Position numbers and translations under genes: made by a program
Source of the DNA: Fibrobacter sp.
Lineage (GTDB): Bacteria; Fibrobacterota; Fibrobacteria; Fibrobacterales; Fibrobacteraceae
NCBI GenBank assembly: GCA_012523035.1
Contig: JAAYJH010000076.1
Location: 1-36,287 of the forward strand
Reading direction: 5' to 3'
Length of the DNA stretch: 36,287 nucleotides
The notes under the pieces: model-generated
Databases searched by the model: none
What the model was told of the DNA's origin: nothing
What the model saw: the letters and a program-made list of their open reading frames with translations, nothing else
Shown here: in pieces, positions 34,621-36,287 of the stretch
Layout: the number at the start of each line of letters is the position of its first letter
Position numbering within the stretch: the stretch's first letter is position 1

Positions 34621-35724
34621 TCAAGACATCCACCCGCGATCCGAAGTTCCAGAAATACCCCTAATTTTTAAATCAAAATCATCTGGATTTGTAGCAGCAC
34701 TCATTGCCGTCTCCAAAGAAATCAGCTCGTTAGAATACAATCCCAAAAGAGCCTGGTCAAATGTTTGACTACGATATTGCATATGCCCTTCGGCAATAGC
34801 TTGCTCAATTAAATCCACTTTCGTTTTATCTACAATATAATCTTTGATGGCACCGGTATTCACCAAAATCTCGGCGGCAGGCACGCGTGAATTTCCATCT
34901 ACCGTAGGGAGCAATCGAAGCGAAATGATCCCAGCCAAACATTCGGCAAGCAACAAACGCACCTCTTCATGTTGATGAGGGGGGTACATCGAAAGGATTC
35001 TATGAATAGTTTCAGTCGCATTGGTAGTATGGATGGTAGCAAAAACCATGTGACCTGTATCTGCAGCAGTAAGCGCTATTTGCATTGTTTCTAAATCTCT
35101 AATTTCTCCTACAAGCAACACATCGGGGTCTTGACGCAGAGCAGAGCGAAGTGCAGCCTCATAAGAGTGTGTGTCCACACCAATTTCTCGTTGTGAAACA
35201 ATAGACACCTTATCTCGATGTAGATATTCGATAGGATCTTCTACAGTGATAATATTCGTAGATTGAGTGCTATTAATATGGTCAATCATCGCTGCTAAAC
35301 AAGTGGACTTTCCTGAACCTGTAGTCCCAGTGACCAAAATAAGCCCTCTTTTTTTAAGGGCTAATTCTTTAATAATTTCTGGTAGATTGAGCTCATCAAA
35401 AGATGGAATAGTCGCTTTAATATGACGAATCACAATAGCAATAGTCCCTCTTTGTCGAAACACATTCACTCGAAAACGCCCCAAATCGCGAGCTCCAACA
35501 GCAAAGTCGCATTCTTTATTTTTTTCAAAACGATCCTTTTGATCGCGATTCATAATATCATCTAAAAAAGAGTCCATCGCCACCGCATCCACTCTAACGG
35601 TTGTTATTTTCTTTAATAAACCGTTAATTCTATATATAGGAGGCACTCCCACACGAATATGCAAATCAGATGCCCCGTGTTTGACCATTTCTCGCAACAA
35701 ATGCTCTATTCGAATATCACTCAT
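34621..35724 (-). CDS. pilT: Type IV pilus retraction ATPase PilT
   Basis: This is a 367-residue hexameric secretion-type ATPase that drives pilus depolymerisation for twitching or retraction. The N-terminal PAS-like domain opens with HLLREMVKHGASDLHIRVG. Walker A is GTTGSGKST (133-141), the Asp box includes VEDPIEYLH, Walker B is DVLLVGEIRD (201-210), and the His box includes ATIHTTNA. The C-terminal retraction region has AAEILVNTGAI, close to the AIRNLIRE-type region of PilT rather than PilB. It lies 8 nt after an acidic TPR-containing gene, so the two are co-transcribed. Other pilus genes are not in the window. The 11-residue tail after DDFDLKIRGI is not conserved in the family. Confidence 0.95.
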   Translation of the reverse strand: MSDIRIEHLLREMVKHGASDLHIRVGVPPIYRINGLLKKITTVRVDAVAMDSFLDDIMNRDQKDRFEKNKECDFAVGARDLGRFRVNVFRQRGTIAIVIRHIKATIPSFDELNLPEIIKELALKKRGLILVTGTTGSGKSTCLAAMIDHINSTQSTNIITVEDPIEYLHRDKVSIVSQREIGVDTHSYEAALRSALRQDPDVLLVGEIRDLETMQIALTAADTGHMVFATIHTTNATETIHRILSMYPPHQHEEVRLLLAECLAGIISLRLLPTVDGNSRVPAAEILVNTGAIKDYIVDKTKVDLIEQAIAEGHMQYRSQTFDQALLGLYSNELISLETAMSAATNPDDFDLKIRGISGTSDRGWMS

Positions 35725-35732
35725 AAAATGCT

Positions 35733-36287
35733 TTAATTTTCTCCATATTTTTCGTTAACAAGCTTTTCAACCTCTAAGATACGAGTTTCTAAATCTTTAT
35801 CGCCTGGATTTTTATCTAATAAATCTTTATAAATGGCCAAAGCCTTACTATAAAGGCCTTGTTCCACATGAATTTCTGCCAAGGTTTTTGTCTTTAATTT
35901 TTCATCTATATCCGACGCACTGTCTTCTAAAGACGAATCTGGATTTTCTATCAAAGCTGCTGAAATCTCATCATCAGAGTCTCCTGACATTAAAAAATCA
36001 ACTGCATCTCGCTCCATAGACTCTTCGAGATCCTCATCTTCACTTAAATCAAACAAAGAGTCAAAAGCACCCGACACCTCTTCTTGAATGTCCACAGAAT
36101 TTACTTCTTGTCCTTCCACTTTTACTTCTTGATTGGATGGTGTCTCTAAGTTTAAATCCTTAGTGCTTTTAAGTTCTTCTTCTAAAACCTCTAAGTCCTC
36201 ATCTTCTTCGCCAAACAAAGAAGCAAATGAACTTGAAATCTCGCTTTCCAAAGAATCGTCCTCGGACTCATCTTCCAAAGGCTCGGC
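35733..36287 (-). CDS. Acidic low-complexity protein with C-terminal TPR-like repeat (5' end beyond window)
   Basis: The frame is open through the right edge. The upstream codons read A-E-P before the TTG at 36278, so the N-terminus is missing and the TTG is probably an internal leucine. The visible 185 residues are extremely acidic. Two similar motifs, SSFASLFGEEDEDLE and GAFDSLFDLSEDEDLEE, are spaced by a lower-complexity linker, suggesting short linear repeats. The last ~50 residues form a TPR-like helix pair (KTLAEIHVEQGLYSKALAIYKDLLDKNPGDKDL). It precedes pilT by 8 nt, so a scaffold or regulatory role in the pilus machinery is possible. I do not recognise the family. Confidence 0.75.
   Translation of the reverse strand, partial: AEPLEDESEDDSLESEISSSFASLFGEEDEDLEVLEEELKSTKDLNLETPSNQEVKVEGQEVNSVDIQEEVSGAFDSLFDLSEDEDLEESMERDAVDFLMSGDSDDEISAALIENPDSSLEDSASDIDEKLKTKTLAEIHVEQGLYSKALAIYKDLLDKNPGDKDLETRILEVEKLVNEKYGEN

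Overview
The window is AT-rich, carries no RNA genes that I can see, and is almost entirely chromosomal-type coding DNA. The mix of proteins suggests a Gram-negative bacterium of the Fibrobacterota / FCB group. It includes an OmpA-family barrel with a long stalk of thrombospondin type-3-like repeats, a gingipain-type (C25) protease ending in a FlgD/sorting-like domain, a cadherin-repeat surface protein, a DUF3943 barrel, a GH5 glucanase and PilT. Fibrobacterota is an inference from gene content; no marker gene settles it.

Layout. (1) 1-2261: a secreted cadherin-repeat adhesin on the minus strand, cut by the left edge, with nearly identical 306-bp repeats. (2) 2686-5448: the OmpA/TSP3 protein, closed by a clear terminator. 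(3) 5797-6540: radC, between two AT-rich gaps. (4) 7058-12734: branched-chain amino acid synthesis, ilvB-ilvN then ilvD, interrupted by an oppositely oriented MgtC/DUF4010 membrane protein. Both ilv units end in good intrinsic terminators. (5) 12858-14087: an RlmI-type rRNA methyltransferase, convergent with ilvD. (6) 14197-16989: a GH5 enzyme without a signal peptide, then a DUF3943 outer-membrane protein. (7) 25253 down to 16986: a tightly packed minus-strand cluster of dihydroorotate dehydrogenase, a frameshifted barrel protein, a PDZ-thioredoxin fusion, an unknown secreted protein, the C25 protease and a polytopic membrane protein. (8) 25321-25621: a MITE-like intergenic element with 17-bp perfect inverted ends. 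One end sequence recurs alone at 9414 and, degenerate, at 33067. (9) 32883 down to 25642: a second overlapping minus-strand operon of a GT-C/NPCBM fusion, a GT-B glycosyltransferase, an unknown protein, YejB- and YejE-type permeases and a single-domain OppD-type ATPase. (10) 33151-36287: citrate synthase, pilT, and an acidic TPR-containing protein running off the right edge.

How the genes may work together. The ilv genes form a partial pathway, with ilvC and ilvE not in the window. The C25 cluster looks like an envelope protease unit with its own periplasmic thiol protein. The Yej/glycosyltransferase operon suggests that envelope glycolipid assembly is coupled to peptide-type ABC transport without a local binding protein. 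These two operons are the best candidates for poorly described systems. Several start codons were moved from the longest open frame to an internal start because a ribosome-binding site or an overlap with the upstream gene favoured it.
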